In this document: piece after piece, positions 23,910 to 33,871 of the stretch
Layout of the letters: every line of letters begins with the position of its first letter
How positions within the stretch are numbered: the first letter of the stretch is position 1
Assembly (NCBI GenBank): GCA_036703985.1
Contig: DATNQN010000080.1
Coordinates: 37,099 to 101,098, forward strand
DNA from: Leptolyngbyaceae cyanobacterium
Lineage (GTDB): Bacteria; Cyanobacteriota; Cyanobacteriia; Cyanobacteriales; Aerosakkonemataceae
Length of the DNA: 64,000 nt
Direction: 5' to 3'
Notes under the pieces: generated by a model
What the model was told of the DNA's origin: nothing
The model's database searches: none
Seen by the model: the letters and a program-made list of their open reading frames with translations, nothing else
Position numbers and translations under genes: made by a program

Positions 23910-24926
23910 TCAATAACTTTTAACCCCATTTTTAGAATCAAAGCCATTATTCGTTACTGTTTTTGGGCGCAAAAGTTCGGAACGGAAAGATTGGCGAATT
24001 GATGTATTTAAATATCGTTTTTGAAGAATTTGCCATTTTTGCCATGCTTCGTAGCGATTTTGAGCCAATTTTTTGGCAAATTTAGGAGGTAAACTGTTGC
24101 TTCCACTCCCGGTTGCTTTGGCTAGAAACTCAGCTAAAACAACGCTATCTTGGATTTGGCCTAAAACTTCTTGGACTGCTTTCATGTCTTTTAAATAAGC
24201 AGCATAAGTAGAGCCATAAAAATCAGCGAATAGCTCCATTTGATAGCGAACTCGCTTAGTTTGTTTTCGCAATTTATGAAGGTTTTCTCCGTGAATAGAT
24301 AGTTCTTTTTCAATATCTTTTTTACTCAATTCATCTAAAGTATAAATTTCTCCTGCCTCGGATTGCGTCCCCACTAACCAAGCAGGGTGAAGTAATAAAT
24401 TGCTGATTTGAGGTAGAAGTAAATCTGGTAGTACTGCCACAATAGGGATTTGTCCCATCAAGCGATAAGTGGGATTTTTTAACCAACTTTGCACGGCCTG
24501 TTTAAAATCTTGATAAGGAGATTTTTCTAAAGTTGATTTGACTTTTTTATAAGCTTTTTGACGTTGAGTTGTTAAATAATCTAATGCCGTTTCGATCGCT
24601 GCTTGCTCTGATTTTGGCAAAGCTGGTTGGTAATCGTTTTTTAGCGCTTCTTGTAGCACGTCTAAATCTCGTAATTCACCGAGAGTGCGAGCGATTTTAC
24701 CGATGTTTTTTTCTTGCGCTTCTTTTGGCAAATCTAAAGCGGGTGCAAAACCGGTGACAGCAGTACGCAGGCGACGCATTCCCACCCGCATTTGGTGTAA
24801 GGCTTCCGGGTCTTTGTCTTCAATTACATCTACTTCATGTTTAATTGATTTGTGAAAGTGTTTTTCTACTGCTAAATAAGCCCAATCGCTCAAGGTGTTT
24901 TGTTTTAGTGGAGTATTGACTGCCAT
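23910..24926 (-). CDS. CHAD domain protein
   Basis: A 338-residue protein consisting of a single CHAD (conserved histidine alpha-helical) domain, an all-helical fold rich in His, Arg and Lys that binds polyphosphate in characterised members. Family landmarks: HKSIKHEVDVI near residue 28, ALHQMRVGMRRLRTA (about 42-56, the most conserved block), LGELRDLDVLQEAL (about 87-100), HGENLHKLRKQTKRVRYQMELF (about 205-226) and LGQIQDSVVLAEFL (about 253-266). It has no CYTH (triphosphatase) domain, which is often fused or adjacent in other genomes. Standalone CHAD proteins are common in cyanobacteria. Single gene on the minus strand, flanked by repeat-rich spacers. Confidence 0.92.
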   Translation of the reverse strand: MAVNTPLKQNTLSDWAYLAVEKHFHKSIKHEVDVIEDKDPEALHQMRVGMRRLRTAVTGFAPALDLPKEAQEKNIGKIARTLGELRDLDVLQEALKNDYQPALPKSEQAAIETALDYLTTQRQKAYKKVKSTLEKSPYQDFKQAVQSWLKNPTYRLMGQIPIVAVLPDLLLPQISNLLLHPAWLVGTQSEAGEIYTLDELSKKDIEKELSIHGENLHKLRKQTKRVRYQMELFADFYGSTYAAYLKDMKAVQEVLGQIQDSVVLAEFLAKATGSGSNSLPPKFAKKLAQNRYEAWQKWQILQKRYLNTSIRQSFRSELLRPKTVTNNGFDSKNGVKSY

Positions 24927-25053
24927 AGTTATTCTCCAAATGTGAAATAAGTTTATAAAAAACCTGGTGTTTAATTCAGTCGGCTAATAAATAGCTATTA
25001 TCCTATTTTTTTTAACCTAATTACTGATATTTTTCTGGGATTCAGAAATCAGG

Positions 25054-25791
25054 TTAATAGTGATAACCGAGGGGGCTAATCAGATCGTGAGGACAAGAAA
25101 CCCATAAGTCATAGCGGGTGATGGTTTCTCCGGTTTTCACGTTTTTGATGAATGGCTTACCAGTCCAAATTTGACAACTGCATAGTTGTTTTGGTTGGAC
25201 GATCGCAAATCCTCCCTCGATCGGTTCTAGTTGAAAAAACTCAATATGCCAGTGTCCGGGTTCGATCGCAACATAGTTTTCCCAATTCTCGTTATCCTCT
25301 GTAATTTCGTCACTCATATTAGAAGAGGGAAACAACGGACGAGGTTCGATCGCAGTTGGGAAAAAATCAATATCAAGTAAATCTGGTTTAACTCCGGTTG
25401 CTTCTACAAACGCCAGTACTTGCTGCCAATCATCCAAAGGGGATGAGTCACCATCCATCGGAGTACGATCGCTAAAGCAGTGTCCCCCCAATAACCAAAC
25501 CAATTGAGAGAGGATCTCTTCAACTCGGTTGCGATCGTTATTTAATAATTCCATGTCTTCCGGTAACAAAATCCGACCCGGAACGCACCACCAATATTCC
25601 CATGCCGTGAGAGGATTGAGAGGAATCAACCGTTTCACCAAACCGGGAATGCGATCGCGTAACTGAATTTCTCGCACTTCCTCACTAGATGCTACTTGCA
25701 CATCCGGTAAGTGACGCATCAAGTTTTCTGCTAAAGGATGGGGGGGCGCGAACATCCGATCGCTAGAGATAAAACCCTCCAGATTCAACAT
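25054..25791 (-). CDS. Conserved-looking protein of unknown function
   Basis: A 245-residue soluble protein that I do not recognise. It has no signal peptide or TM helix and no repeat. It is rich in Trp, Pro and acidic residues, e.g. LTAWEYWWCVPGRILLPEDMELL and GHWHIEFFQLEPIEGG; the C-terminal third has three Cys (QLCSCQIW, VSCPHDL) and ends ISPLGYHY. The ATG start has a purine-rich AGATGGGAT just before it. Codon use and HIP1 octamers match the surroundings, so it looks like a resident gene. It lies between the CHAD gene and the divergent carB; nothing in the context suggests a role. Confidence 0.75.
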   Translation of the reverse strand: MLNLEGFISSDRMFAPPHPLAENLMRHLPDVQVASSEEVREIQLRDRIPGLVKRLIPLNPLTAWEYWWCVPGRILLPEDMELLNNDRNRVEEILSQLVWLLGGHCFSDRTPMDGDSSPLDDWQQVLAFVEATGVKPDLLDIDFFPTAIEPRPLFPSSNMSDEITEDNENWENYVAIEPGHWHIEFFQLEPIEGGFAIVQPKQLCSCQIWTGKPFIKNVKTGETITRYDLWVSCPHDLISPLGYHY

Positions 25792-26233
25792 ATCCCATCT
25801 CCTATTAATGGCAAAAAACCGCTATAAAAGTCAAAATCGAGAACCCTGAAGTCAGAAAAATCTTTTTTCCAAGACAAATTGCCTTCTAGTACCAATTTAG
25901 TAGCTAACTTTGCAGAATTACTTCTAAATTCTGACTCCTGACGCCAAAAAAATTCTTTCTGAAAGCCTAAATGCAAAAAGTGCATAGACTAGAACCTTAA
26001 CTTTTTCTTCTTCTTTTTACAGAAATTTAACCAAAAAGACTACTACTTTGCGATTTAAATTTGTCAAAAGTCACCCACGATTACTACTTTAGGGGCAACT
26101 CATGCTTTATCTCTACACAATGTTTCAATTTGTCATCAAAATTGTAAAACTCCCATAAAGTAAACCACTACTATCTGGGTGAAATTCTTTACAATGGTTG
26201 GGATTTACATACTCGTACTCAAAACCCAGAAAT
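25792..26233. other. Divergent intergenic region upstream of carB
   Basis: 442 bp between the unknown gene and carB. It holds an AATTCTGACTCCTGAC short-repeat fragment (about 25925-25941) and a pyrimidine-rich tract (26002-26020, ...TTTTTCTTCTTCTTTTT). A possible CTGGGT/ACCCAG pairing (26175-26180 with 26224-26229) encloses the 45 bases just before the carB start. A 66-codon minus-strand frame here overlaps the unknown gene and contains the short repeat, so I treat it as noise. Confidence 0.5.
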
Positions 26234-29200
26234 ATGCCTCGTCGCAATGACCTCCGCAAAATCCTGCTGTTGGGCTCCGGCCCAATTGTAATTGGCCAAG
26301 CCTGTGAATTTGACTATTCTGGTACTCAGGCTTGCAAAGCACTCCGCAGTGAAGGCTACGAGGTGGTGTTGGTAAACTCCAACCCAGCCACCATCATGAC
26401 CGACCCAGAAACGGCAGACCGCACATATATTGAGCCGTTGACACCGGAAATGGTCGAAAAAGTGATCGCCAAAGAACGCCCCGATGCTTTGCTACCCACA
26501 ATGGGCGGTCAAACAGCACTCAATTTAGCCGTAGCCTTATCGAAAAATGGAGTTTTAGAACGCTACGGCGTAGAATTAATCGGTGCCAAACTAGACGCGA
26601 TCGAAAAAGCCGAAGACCGCCAATTATTTAAAGAAGCAATGGAAAAAATCGGCGTTGCTGTTTGTCCTTCTGGTATCGCCTGCAACCTCAACGAAGCAAA
26701 AGAAATTGCCCACAAAATTGGTTCTTATCCTTTAATTATTCGCCCAGCCTTTACGATGGGAGGTACGGGTGGCGGCATCGCCTACAACCAAGAAGAATTT
26801 GAAGAAATGGCTCAAGTTGGGATAGATGCTAGCCCGGTTTCCCAAATTTTGATCGAAAAATCTCTTTTGGGCTGGAAAGAATATGAATTAGAAGTAATGC
26901 GAGACCTAGCAGATAACGTCGTGATTATCTGTTCGATCGAAAACATCGACCCGATGGGCATTCACACAGGTGACTCGATTACCGTTGCACCAGCCCAAAC
27001 TTTAACCGATAAAGAATATCAACGCCTGAGAGATGCGTCGATCAAAATTATCCGGGAAATCGGCGTCGAAACTGGTGGTTCTAATATTCAATTTGCCGTT
27101 AATCCGGTGAACGGAGACGTAATCGTTATTGAAATGAACCCCCGCGTTTCTCGTTCCTCTGCATTAGCTTCTAAAGCTACTGGTTTCCCGATCGCTAAAT
27201 TTGCCGCTAAACTAGCTGTCGGTTACACTCTCGATGAAATTAGTAATGATATCACTAAGAAAACTCCCGCTTCATTTGAGCCAACCATTGATTATGTAGT
27301 AACTAAAATTCCTCGCTTTGCATTTGAAAAATTTCCCGGCACGCCAGCCACTTTAACTACCCAAATGAAATCGGTAGGAGAAGCAATGGCGATCGGTCGT
27401 ACATTCCAAGAATCTTTCCAAAAAGCATTAAGAAGTTTGGAAACTGGTCGGGCTGGTTGGGGTTGCGATAAAGCCGAAAAATTACCTTCCCTAGAACAAA
27501 TTCGTGCTTTATTACGTACACCAAATCCAGAGAGAATTTTCACTCTCCGCCACGCCATGCTGATGGGAATGACGGTAGAAGATATCTACGAATTAACAGG
27601 AATCGACCCTTGGTTTTTGGATAAAGTGCAGGAATTGCTGGAAACTGAGAAATTGCTTAAACGTACTCCTCTCAACGAAATTAGCAAAGAAAAGTTATTG
27701 GCAGTTAAGCAATTAGGATTTAGCGATCGCCAAATTGCTTTTGCTACTAAAACCACGGAAGATGAAGTTCGTGCCTATCGCCAAAGTTTAGGAGTCGTAC
27801 CAGTTTACAAAACAGTTGATACCTGTGCGGCTGAATTTGAAGCATTTACTCCTTATCACTATTCCGCTTATGAATTAGGTCAATCAGTAGTGGCTGCGGA
27901 TCATGGTGAAAACGGAAGTGCGATCGATAATAGCGAATCGGAAGTCAGACCATCTGATAAACAAAAAGTGATGATTTTGGGAGGAGGCCCGAATCGGATC
28001 GGTCAGGGGATTGAGTTCGATTATTGTTGCTGCCATGCTTCCTATGCGTTGCGAGCAGGCGGATTTGAAACAATTATGGTAAACTCAAATCCAGAAACAG
28101 TTTCCACTGACTATGATACGAGCGATCGCCTTTATTTTGAACCCCTAACTAAGGAAGATGTTCTCAATATTATCGAGACGGAAAAACCTGTTGGTATTAT
28201 CATCCAATTTGGCGGTCAAACTCCCTTAAAATTAGCAGTTCCTCTCCAAGAATTCCTCACTAAACATCCAGAATTGGGTACAAAAATTTGGGGAACTTCC
28301 CCCGATTCGATCGACATTGCTGAAGACAGGGAACGATTTGATGAAATCGTTCATAAATTGAAACTTTTAACTGCACCAAATGGTATTGCACGTTCGGAAG
28401 AAGAAGCACTCACCATTGCACGACGCATCGGTTATCCGGTAGTAGTACGTCCTAGCTACGTTTTAGGCGGACGGGCGATGGAAATCGTCTACTCGGATCG
28501 AGATTTGGAACGTTACATGACTATGGCGGTACAGGTAGAACCTGACAAACCAGTGTTAATTGATAAGTTCTTGGAAAATGCGATCGAAGTTGACGTGGAT
28601 GCGATCGCAGATGCCACTGGTAAAGTAGTAATCGGTGGCATCATGGAACACATCGAACAAGCAGGTATTCACTCCGGCGACTCCGCTTGTACCCTCCCCA
28701 CCACTTCTCTATCCCCCGCCGTTTTAGATGTCATTCGCGATCAAACCATCCGTTTAGCAAAATCTCTCAACGTCATTGGTTTGATGAACGTGCAATACGC
28801 CATTTCTGGTGCCCACGGTTACTCACCCCAAGTTTACATCTTAGAAGCTAACCCCAGAGCATCCCGCACCGTGCCATTTGTTTCCAAAGCAATTGGCGTA
28901 CCTTTAGCAAAAATGGCTTCTTTAATTATGTCGGGTAAAACTTTAGATGAATTGGGATTAACCCAAGAAATCCTCCCCCGCCATATCGCCGTCAAAGAAG
29001 CTGTATTGCCCTTTGATAAATTCCCCAATACAGATACCTTACTTGGCCCGGAAATGCGTTCTACTGGTGAAGTAATGGGCATCGATACGGATTTTGGTAA
29101 GGCATTTACCAAAGCATCATTAGCAGCAAATGTGCGTTTACCCTTATCGGGAACCGTCTTTGTTTCCATGAACGATCGCGATAAAATAGCCGTCGTGCCA

Positions 29201-29545
29201 GTCGTCAAACAACTAATGAATTTAGGCTTCAATATTATGGCGACAGACGGCACTCGTCGCGTCTTGAAAGAAAACGGTTTAAATGTAGATTTGGTGCTGA
29301 AAGTTCATGAAGGGCGTCCTCACGTCGTTGACGCAATTAAAAATGAGAAAATTCAACTCATTCTTAACACCCCTTCTGGCGAAGAAGCCGCCACTGACGC
29401 CCGTTTGTTACGTCGTACCGCCCTCTCTTATAAAGTGCCCGTGATTACCACTATTGCTGGGGCGCAAGCAACTGCGGCTGCCATTGGACGTTTGCAATCT
29501 TCACCACTGGATGTAAAGGCAATTCAAGATTACCATCAGAATTAA
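26234..29545 (+). CDS. carB: Carbamoyl-phosphate synthase large subunit
   Basis: A 1,103-residue subunit that forms carbamoyl phosphate from bicarbonate, ammonia (channelled from CarA) and two ATP, feeding arginine and pyrimidine synthesis. Start: the ATG giving [28 protein letters not shown]; a TTG 36 bp upstream is in frame but outside the family start. The two homologous ATP-grasp halves are visible: half 1 with [12 protein letters not shown], and half 2 starting [21 protein letters not shown] with [12 protein letters not shown]. The C-terminal MGS-like allosteric domain (about 960-1090: [37 protein letters not shown]) is complete. carA is not in the window. A 33-bp palindrome lies 61 bp after the stop. 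Confidence 0.98.
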   Translation: MPRRNDLRKILLLGSGPIVIGQACEFDYSGTQACKALRSEGYEVVLVNSNPATIMTDPETADRTYIEPLTPEMVEKVIAKERPDALLPTMGGQTALNLAVALSKNGVLERYGVELIGAKLDAIEKAEDRQLFKEAMEKIGVAVCPSGIACNLNEAKEIAHKIGSYPLIIRPAFTMGGTGGGIAYNQEEFEEMAQVGIDASPVSQILIEKSLLGWKEYELEVMRDLADNVVIICSIENIDPMGIHTGDSITVAPAQTLTDKEYQRLRDASIKIIREIGVETGGSNIQFAVNPVNGDVIVIEMNPRVSRSSALASKATGFPIAKFAAKLAVGYTLDEISNDITKKTPASFEPTIDYVVTKIPRFAFEKFPGTPATLTTQMKSVGEAMAIGRTFQESFQKALRSLETGRAGWGCDKAEKLPSLEQIRALLRTPNPERIFTLRHAMLMGMTVEDIYELTGIDPWFLDKVQELLETEKLLKRTPLNEISKEKLLAVKQLGFSDRQIAFATKTTEDEVRAYRQSLGVVPVYKTVDTCAAEFEAFTPYHYSAYELGQSVVAADHGENGSAIDNSESEVRPSDKQKVMILGGGPNRIGQGIEFDYCCCHASYALRAGGFETIMVNSNPETVSTDYDTSDRLYFEPLTKEDVLNIIETEKPVGIIIQFGGQTPLKLAVPLQEFLTKHPELGTKIWGTSPDSIDIAEDRERFDEIVHKLKLLTAPNGIARSEEEALTIARRIGYPVVVRPSYVLGGRAMEIVYSDRDLERYMTMAVQVEPDKPVLIDKFLENAIEVDVDAIADATGKVVIGGIMEHIEQAGIHSGDSACTLPTTSLSPAVLDVIRDQTIRLAKSLNVIGLMNVQYAISGAHGYSPQVYILEANPRASRTVPFVSKAIGVPLAKMASLIMSGKTLDELGLTQEILPRHIAVKEAVLPFDKFPNTDTLLGPEMRSTGEVMGIDTDFGKAFTKASLAANVRLPLSGTVFVSMNDRDKIAVVPVVKQLMNLGFNIMATDGTRRVLKENGLNVDLVLKVHEGRPHVVDAIKNEKIQLILNTPSGEEAATDARLLRRTALSYKVPVITTIAGAQATAAAIGRLQSSPLDVKAIQDYHQN

Positions 29546-29606
29546 TGTTGGTAATTGGTAATATCTGGTAGGACAATACTGCCCAGTTTGCCATATTTGT
29601 GAAGCT

Positions 29607-29639
29607 AGAAACCCGGTTGCTTGAAGAAACCGGGTTTCT
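29607..29639. repeat. 33-bp palindromic repeat, copy 2
   Basis: Left arm AGAAACCCGGTTGCT, right arm AGAAACCGGGTTTCT, loop TGA; one mismatch in the stem compared with the perfect copy at 776-808. It lies just after carB. Confidence 0.85.
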
Positions 29640-29883
29640 GTTCCTTACCCACTACCCAATTCACAAAAACTTTATTAGTAACTAAGTTTTATAAAGATTG
29701 TGTGACTTTTACAGATTTCTATTTCCATACATCGCTAGGAAGTATTAGGATAAATTAACAGCAAACTAACCCCTAGATAGCAAGTATCGGAGATTAAAAG
29801 AGAAGGAAAAAGCTTCTATCTCATTTTATTTGCTTTAAAGATTTATTTTTTGCTGCTACCGATCTACAGCTCATTATATATCC

Positions 29884-29922
29884 TGCCTGCTTAACTGGAA
29901 ATTAGATTAAGCAGGCATTTTT
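29884..29922 (+). terminator. Rho-independent-type terminator without an obvious gene
   Basis: TGCCTGCTTAA (29884-29894) and TTAAGCAGGCA (29907-29917) form a perfect 11-bp stem with a 12-base loop, followed by TTTTT. It is 340 bp beyond carB, with another palindrome in between. No open frame ends here, so it may end a small RNA starting in the preceding 29650-29880 stretch, in which I see nothing else. Confidence 0.65.
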
Positions 29923-30015
29923 CATTCAAAGCGATGCCTGTCACCTTCCCTGAGACCTCGAAATGCTTCAAATCCAGTCTCAGCTTTTCTTGCGTCTTTT
30001 TCTAGTCCGTCGAAC

Positions 30016-30255
30016 TCACGTTAAAATTAGTTTTTCTTCCCTGAGAGTGACAAAATAGGGATAAAATTTTTGGCATAGTAACAGAGCGCTATTAATCAAA
30101 GAGAATAGCGCGTTATCATAGTTATAAGCAAGTTTTAAATCTGGTCTGTGGTCGCGAAAATAACCATAAGTTATGGTAATTTCTTTGGGTGATTTTACTG
30201 CTAATTCTTCTGATTCTTGGTCATTGACTGCTTGTTGATTCTCAAATATTAAATA
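30016..30255 (-). pseudogene. Transposase remnant (IS1634-like)
   Basis: On the minus strand a 79-codon open segment reads ...YLIFENQQAVNDQESEELAV...KEITITYGYFRDHRPDLK, then LAYNYDNALFSLINSALLLCQ...FVTLREEKLILT and stop. ENQQAVND and YG(x)xxDHRPDLK are hallmark sequences of IS1634-like transposases of cyanobacteria; the following part looks like a C-terminal end, so the middle has been deleted. There is no start and a stop codon lies immediately upstream (30256-30258). The end abuts the sequence TAACGTGAGTTCGACG, whose palindromic relative occurs at 33847-33871. A remnant element end at the edge of the sulfotransferase/glycosyltransferase segment. Confidence 0.5.
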
Positions 30256-30309
30256 TTACTGATGGTAAGCTGGAATTGTATTCCCTATGTACGTGCATTG
30301 ATGATGAAT

Positions 30310-31023
30310 CTAGGTGTGATGATGACAGGGATACATTTCAAAGAAACTGAACCACTTAGTGTCGGCAAATTCGCGTTTGAGTTCCGTATAATTGGCAACT
30401 ATCTCTGCCAATGCTGGGGTTGCCCGCTTCTTAGTTCCAGGTTCAAGATTGAATGGTGTGAGATTAAGAAACGATTGAATGCAGCCCATAGTCTCTGTGT
30501 AGCGATCGCACAAATCCTCATAGGTAACAGTTATAAGCGGATGGTCAGAGAATCTGGCATCAAACTCGGCAATCTTAGCCTCCTGCTTCTGGAAGTCGCG
30601 GATCAGTAGATCCTTGTCAAAGTGGAGTGGTGCTGGCGGATTCCCTTCGAGATCCTGATTCTTCATCAACTGAACAGAGAGATAACGACGCAACAGATTC
30701 TGGCGGCGGAGACTGATCACAGCTAGATGCTTGTCCTGTTCGAGAAGCGACCAAAGATCCGGCCAGCTACCGAACTTTGCCCCACAACGGTGTAATAGAA
30801 ACCCGACGCAAGGGTGCATCATATTTTCTGGAGTGAAGATATAGTTAGCAAGAATCTCGGCAGCTGGTGTTTCCGGCGTAAAGTCATACTTTCCCTCAGT
30901 ATAGTCAGGATTGAACATCTCAGTCATACATACAACTTGAGGATGATTGTCCAGACTCGTCCGCAGCATATGTGTCCCTGACCTCGGAGAACTCAGAACA
31001 AAATAACGCTTGGTTTCTGCCAT
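30310..31023 (-). CDS. Sulfotransferase (Stf0-like)
   Basis: A 237-residue PAPS-dependent sulfotransferase-type protein. The 5'-phosphosulfate loop is at the N-terminus (RYFVLSSPRSGTHMLRTSL, residues about 5-23), and the 3'-phosphate-binding region is LAVISLRRQNLLRRYLSVQL (about 109-128). Conserved later segments are VTYEDLCDRYTETMGCIQSFLNL and TKKRATPALAEIVANYTELK. It would transfer sulfate to a sugar or lipid hydroxyl. The gene follows the large glycosyltransferase gene by 63 bp on the same strand, so together they probably build a sulfated glycan. The pair sits in a small segment bounded by a 16-bp direct repeat and mobile-element relics. Acceptor unknown. Confidence 0.88.
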   Translation of the reverse strand: MAETKRYFVLSSPRSGTHMLRTSLDNHPQVVCMTEMFNPDYTEGKYDFTPETPAAEILANYIFTPENMMHPCVGFLLHRCGAKFGSWPDLWSLLEQDKHLAVISLRRQNLLRRYLSVQLMKNQDLEGNPPAPLHFDKDLLIRDFQKQEAKIAEFDARFSDHPLITVTYEDLCDRYTETMGCIQSFLNLTPFNLEPGTKKRATPALAEIVANYTELKREFADTKWFSFFEMYPCHHHT

Positions 31024-31086
31024 TGAATTAATTATTAATTGATGAACAACTAGAGAATTTTTAATTACGAATTACGAATTATTTAC

Positions 31087-33228
31087 TCACATCCATCTTG
31101 TTCGCAAAGCTTGTCCAAAATCTTTGATTGCTTCTATATATTGCGATCCATACCTTTTAGTTGGCTCGATATGGCTGTTTTCATGGTATTCATTAAATGT
31201 CGATACAAGCACCAGCTGAGGCATCACAGATTGACGAAGCACAAACTCTGTCATGCTATGGAGAGTTTTTCCCTGATTTCGGTCAACACAACGAAATCGA
31301 TTGTTGCTCCTGCGAATATCGGTTAGATGGCGATCGTCATAACCTGGGCTGACTGTTACCGTTCTAATTCCCTTGTTGCTACAATCCGATCGCCGATATG
31401 CCTCTGCCCAAACACTCTGCCAATTCTCAGACGATGCTACTTCCAGAGGTGAAAAAAGTGCCCACGAATCAAATAGCCCAAAGGTGAGATACAAAGATTC
31501 CGTATCTGAAGGCAACCTCAAACTACAAGCAATTCGCAAAAATCCATCAGTCGCTGCTTTCAAATAGTCGATTTCAGTTCGTTGTCCGTCCCAAACGCCA
31601 GTCCAGAATAAGAACATCACTGGTTGGGATTTGAACCTGAAATAGTGCGGTGAGTTTGACAGATCCCTGATGGTGGCGATCGCCCGCTCTAATCCATCAT
31701 GGGAAGGATCGTAGAAACACAGTTGAATTGCAATACGGATTTGGGATCTGGTTAGTTCCGCAACATGAAACATCCGAATCAGTCCAGCCAACTCATGCTC
31801 GTTCACACCGTTTGAATCAATATGCAGGTTGGCAACCAGAAAGTCTATGCTATGGCGCTCCATCAATTCAAAATGATATTTCAGGGCATCACCATCTAGC
31901 GACGAATAAAACCCGATTTCGGGCATATCATCAACAGATCCGAATTCCAAATTGTCGTTCCAATGAAGATTGCCAGATCCATCTCCATACCAGCAATAAT
32001 ATTGGACTCCGAGCAGCGGACAAAGTGCCGCAGTTTCATCATCCCCCTGCTTGTATTCCTGTGGATAAGTATTAAACGTAGACTCAATAATTTTAATTAG
32101 CTGATGCGCCGAGTTATTCCAGCTATATTGCTGGGCTTTTCTCCAACCAGCTTCACCCATCGCTCTAGCTAAATCAATATCACGCGCCAGCAGGTTCATT
32201 TTATCAGCCAGTTCTTGAGGACGCGGCGACACCAGTATCGCACATTGAGGATCGACAACCTCTGTATATCCTCCTTCATTCACCGCAATCAAGGGACGGC
32301 CATAAGCCAATGCTTCTAGAGGAACAATGCCGAATGGTTCGCGTGCTGCCGCGAAAACAACTGCACGACAGGCATTGTACTCCGCTTTCAACTGTGCTTC
32401 AGATAGTCCCTGCTTGAAACAAACGCGATCTCCGATCCCCAGGGAAACAGCTATTCGTTCAAGTTTCTGACGTTCAGGGCCATCTCCGACAATCACCAGT
32501 CGTGCATCCGGTATCATCGCCAGTGCCTCAATAATCATCTTCACTCGTTTGTGTGGCCAGAGTTGACCAACGGTGAGGAATTGAACATTCGGCGAAAGCT
32601 CAACGATCTGGTTGGCACATACAACACCTGGGTAAACTACGTCTGCAACGATTCGTCCATAAACCTGTGACAAATACTGAGCAACATAGTAACTGTTCGC
32701 AACTATGCGGTCTGGATTGCCCAGCTTGTCAAACATTCCTAGTGCGTTCATCGTTGCTTCGTAAACCCGCGATGGAACATCATCGTAGGTGAACTTCGGG
32801 TAAACGTGAACCTTCCACACATCAGACGTAATCGAGTCATTGGGAAGCTGACTCAGCCGCAAATCTTCCAGCATACGCGGGGGTTCGTGCGGATACCAGA
32901 CCATCGGGTGTCGGTCAATCAGATGACAAGGCCAAAGATGAGTATGGTAAATGTCATGGGTACCGATTTCCTGTTGCCACAGTTTGGGCAGCAAGGTGCC
33001 GTTCAAGAAGAACGCATGATCCCCTTGAAAGTAAGGTGAAAGTTGCACAAATTTGAAGCGAGTCTCTGGGCAAAACTCGCGCACGACCCGATCGTTGATG
33101 GACGTGGCATAAAGTGTAATGCGATGGTGGTGTTGCCAACGAGCGAGGCACTCGATGACAACTCGTTCTGCTCCTCCATACTTGACGAGTTCGGGAATGA
33201 TGATTGCGAGATCGAGGGGGTGTTCCAT
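31087..33228 (-). CDS. GT4 glycosyltransferase fused to a GH99-like (WbsX-type) domain
   Basis: From ATG 33228 (MEHPLDLAIIIPELVKYGGAE) the protein has 713 residues; the frame extends 10 codons further to a TTG. Residues about 5-385 are a GT-B glycosyltransferase: PELVKYGGAERVV acceptor loop, FLTVGQLWPHKRVKMIIEAL, and the donor-binding motif AAAREPFGIVPLEALAYGRPLIAV. From about 400 to the end is a second domain with YYCWYGDGSGNLHWND, ARTD/MFLFWTG-type strands and STFNEYHENSHIEPTKRYG, as in GH99-like/WbsX domains associated with surface polysaccharides. Cytoplasmic, no TM. Fused transferase plus hydrolase-like domain suggests stepwise assembly of a glycan, then sulfated by the downstream gene. 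Catalytic status of the second domain is unknown. Confidence 0.85.
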   Translation of the reverse strand: MEHPLDLAIIIPELVKYGGAERVVIECLARWQHHHRITLYATSINDRVVREFCPETRFKFVQLSPYFQGDHAFFLNGTLLPKLWQQEIGTHDIYHTHLWPCHLIDRHPMVWYPHEPPRMLEDLRLSQLPNDSITSDVWKVHVYPKFTYDDVPSRVYEATMNALGMFDKLGNPDRIVANSYYVAQYLSQVYGRIVADVVYPGVVCANQIVELSPNVQFLTVGQLWPHKRVKMIIEALAMIPDARLVIVGDGPERQKLERIAVSLGIGDRVCFKQGLSEAQLKAEYNACRAVVFAAAREPFGIVPLEALAYGRPLIAVNEGGYTEVVDPQCAILVSPRPQELADKMNLLARDIDLARAMGEAGWRKAQQYSWNNSAHQLIKIIESTFNTYPQEYKQGDDETAALCPLLGVQYYCWYGDGSGNLHWNDNLEFGSVDDMPEIGFYSSLDGDALKYHFELMERHSIDFLVANLHIDSNGVNEHELAGLIRMFHVAELTRSQIRIAIQLCFYDPSHDGLERAIATIRDLSNSPHYFRFKSQPVMFLFWTGVWDGQRTEIDYLKAATDGFLRIACSLRLPSDTESLYLTFGLFDSWALFSPLEVASSENWQSVWAEAYRRSDCSNKGIRTVTVSPGYDDRHLTDIRRSNNRFRCVDRNQGKTLHSMTEFVLRQSVMPQLVLVSTFNEYHENSHIEPTKRYGSQYIEAIKDFGQALRTRWM

Positions 33229-33429
33229 AAAGCGGGCAAATAACTTTCGGATCGACAAATGGCGGCACGTAAGGCATTGCTACTTGAGCTTGCACAATCG
33301 CATCGGGAATGAGAATAACTGGATAGTTACTCACGAAAATAGAAGCTTTGGTGTAATTATTATTACATCATCTCACGTTTTATTAGTTTGTAGTAAACCT
33401 ATACTTCTGTAGTTCAAAAAAAGCAAATA

Positions 33430-33846
33430 ATGGATATACTATTCAAATTCGAGCAAGTGGGGGCAAGCCAGATTACTATTCATCCAAATCCCCAAGGAAT
33501 CGAGCAATTTCTTGGAGGCTATAGATTTGCAAGTTTCCCGGCTTTGCTTCATCACTACTTACTGCAACATATTTTTGAACAAAGTTATACAATTATCACC
33601 TTACCTTTTTCTTTAAGCTCGAATCATTGGGAAGGAGCGGCAACGCTTTATAACGAGCATCAGACTTTGTGAAGAATTCTGCCTAAAATTGCTCAAGCTT
33701 CGGGGTATGAAAGCCAAATTTACAACGACTCGCATAAGTTTTTCTGGATCGCTCATAGTGTCGGATGCAAGTACATTACTCTATTGCAATTATTCACCGA
33801 AGCTACTAATCTCACCGATCGCCTTAAAACATTTTTTATTGAGTTC
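33430..33846 (+). pseudogene. DUF1350 family protein, interrupted and truncated
   Basis: The frame starts MDILFKFEQVGASQITIHPN and carries QGIEQFLGGYRFASFPALLH and YTIITLPFSLSSNHWEGA, as in DUF1350 alpha/beta-hydrolase-like proteins. After 80 codons there is a TGA (33670-33672), but the same frame continues RILPKIAQASGYESQIYND, FFWIAHSVGCKYITLLQ (nucleophile-type HSxG) and TNLTDRLKTFF. Family sequences have Arg where the TGA stands, so CGA to TGA is likely. Homology stops where a 25-bp palindrome begins (33847), so roughly the C-terminal half of the usual protein is gone. Dead gene at the right edge of the accessory segment. Confidence 0.75.
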
Positions 33847-33871
33847 AACGTGAGTTCGTCGAACTCACGTT
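33847..33871. repeat. Palindrome AACGTGAGTTCG-T-CGAACTCACGTT (IS-end-like)
   Basis: Perfect 12-bp arms around one base. Its right half plus one base (CGTCGAACTCACGTTA, 33857-33872) recurs exactly at 30008-30023, next to the transposase remnant. The two copies bound the 3.8-kb segment holding the sulfotransferase, the glycosyltransferase and the dead DUF1350 gene. Confidence 0.8.

Noticed and set aside
25785..25985. 66-codon minus-strand frame upstream of the unknown gene
   Set aside because: It overlaps the better gene and is built partly from the dispersed TTCTGACTCCTGA repeat.
26175..26229. CTGGGT/ACCCAG pairing before carB as a pyrimidine attenuator
   Set aside because: The stem has only 6 bp, lacks a T run and has no competing partner; kept only as a remark in the intergenic entry.
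30262..30609. 115-codon plus-strand frame opposite the sulfotransferase
   Set aside because: It is antisense to the conserved C-terminal region of a well-supported gene and has no family similarity.
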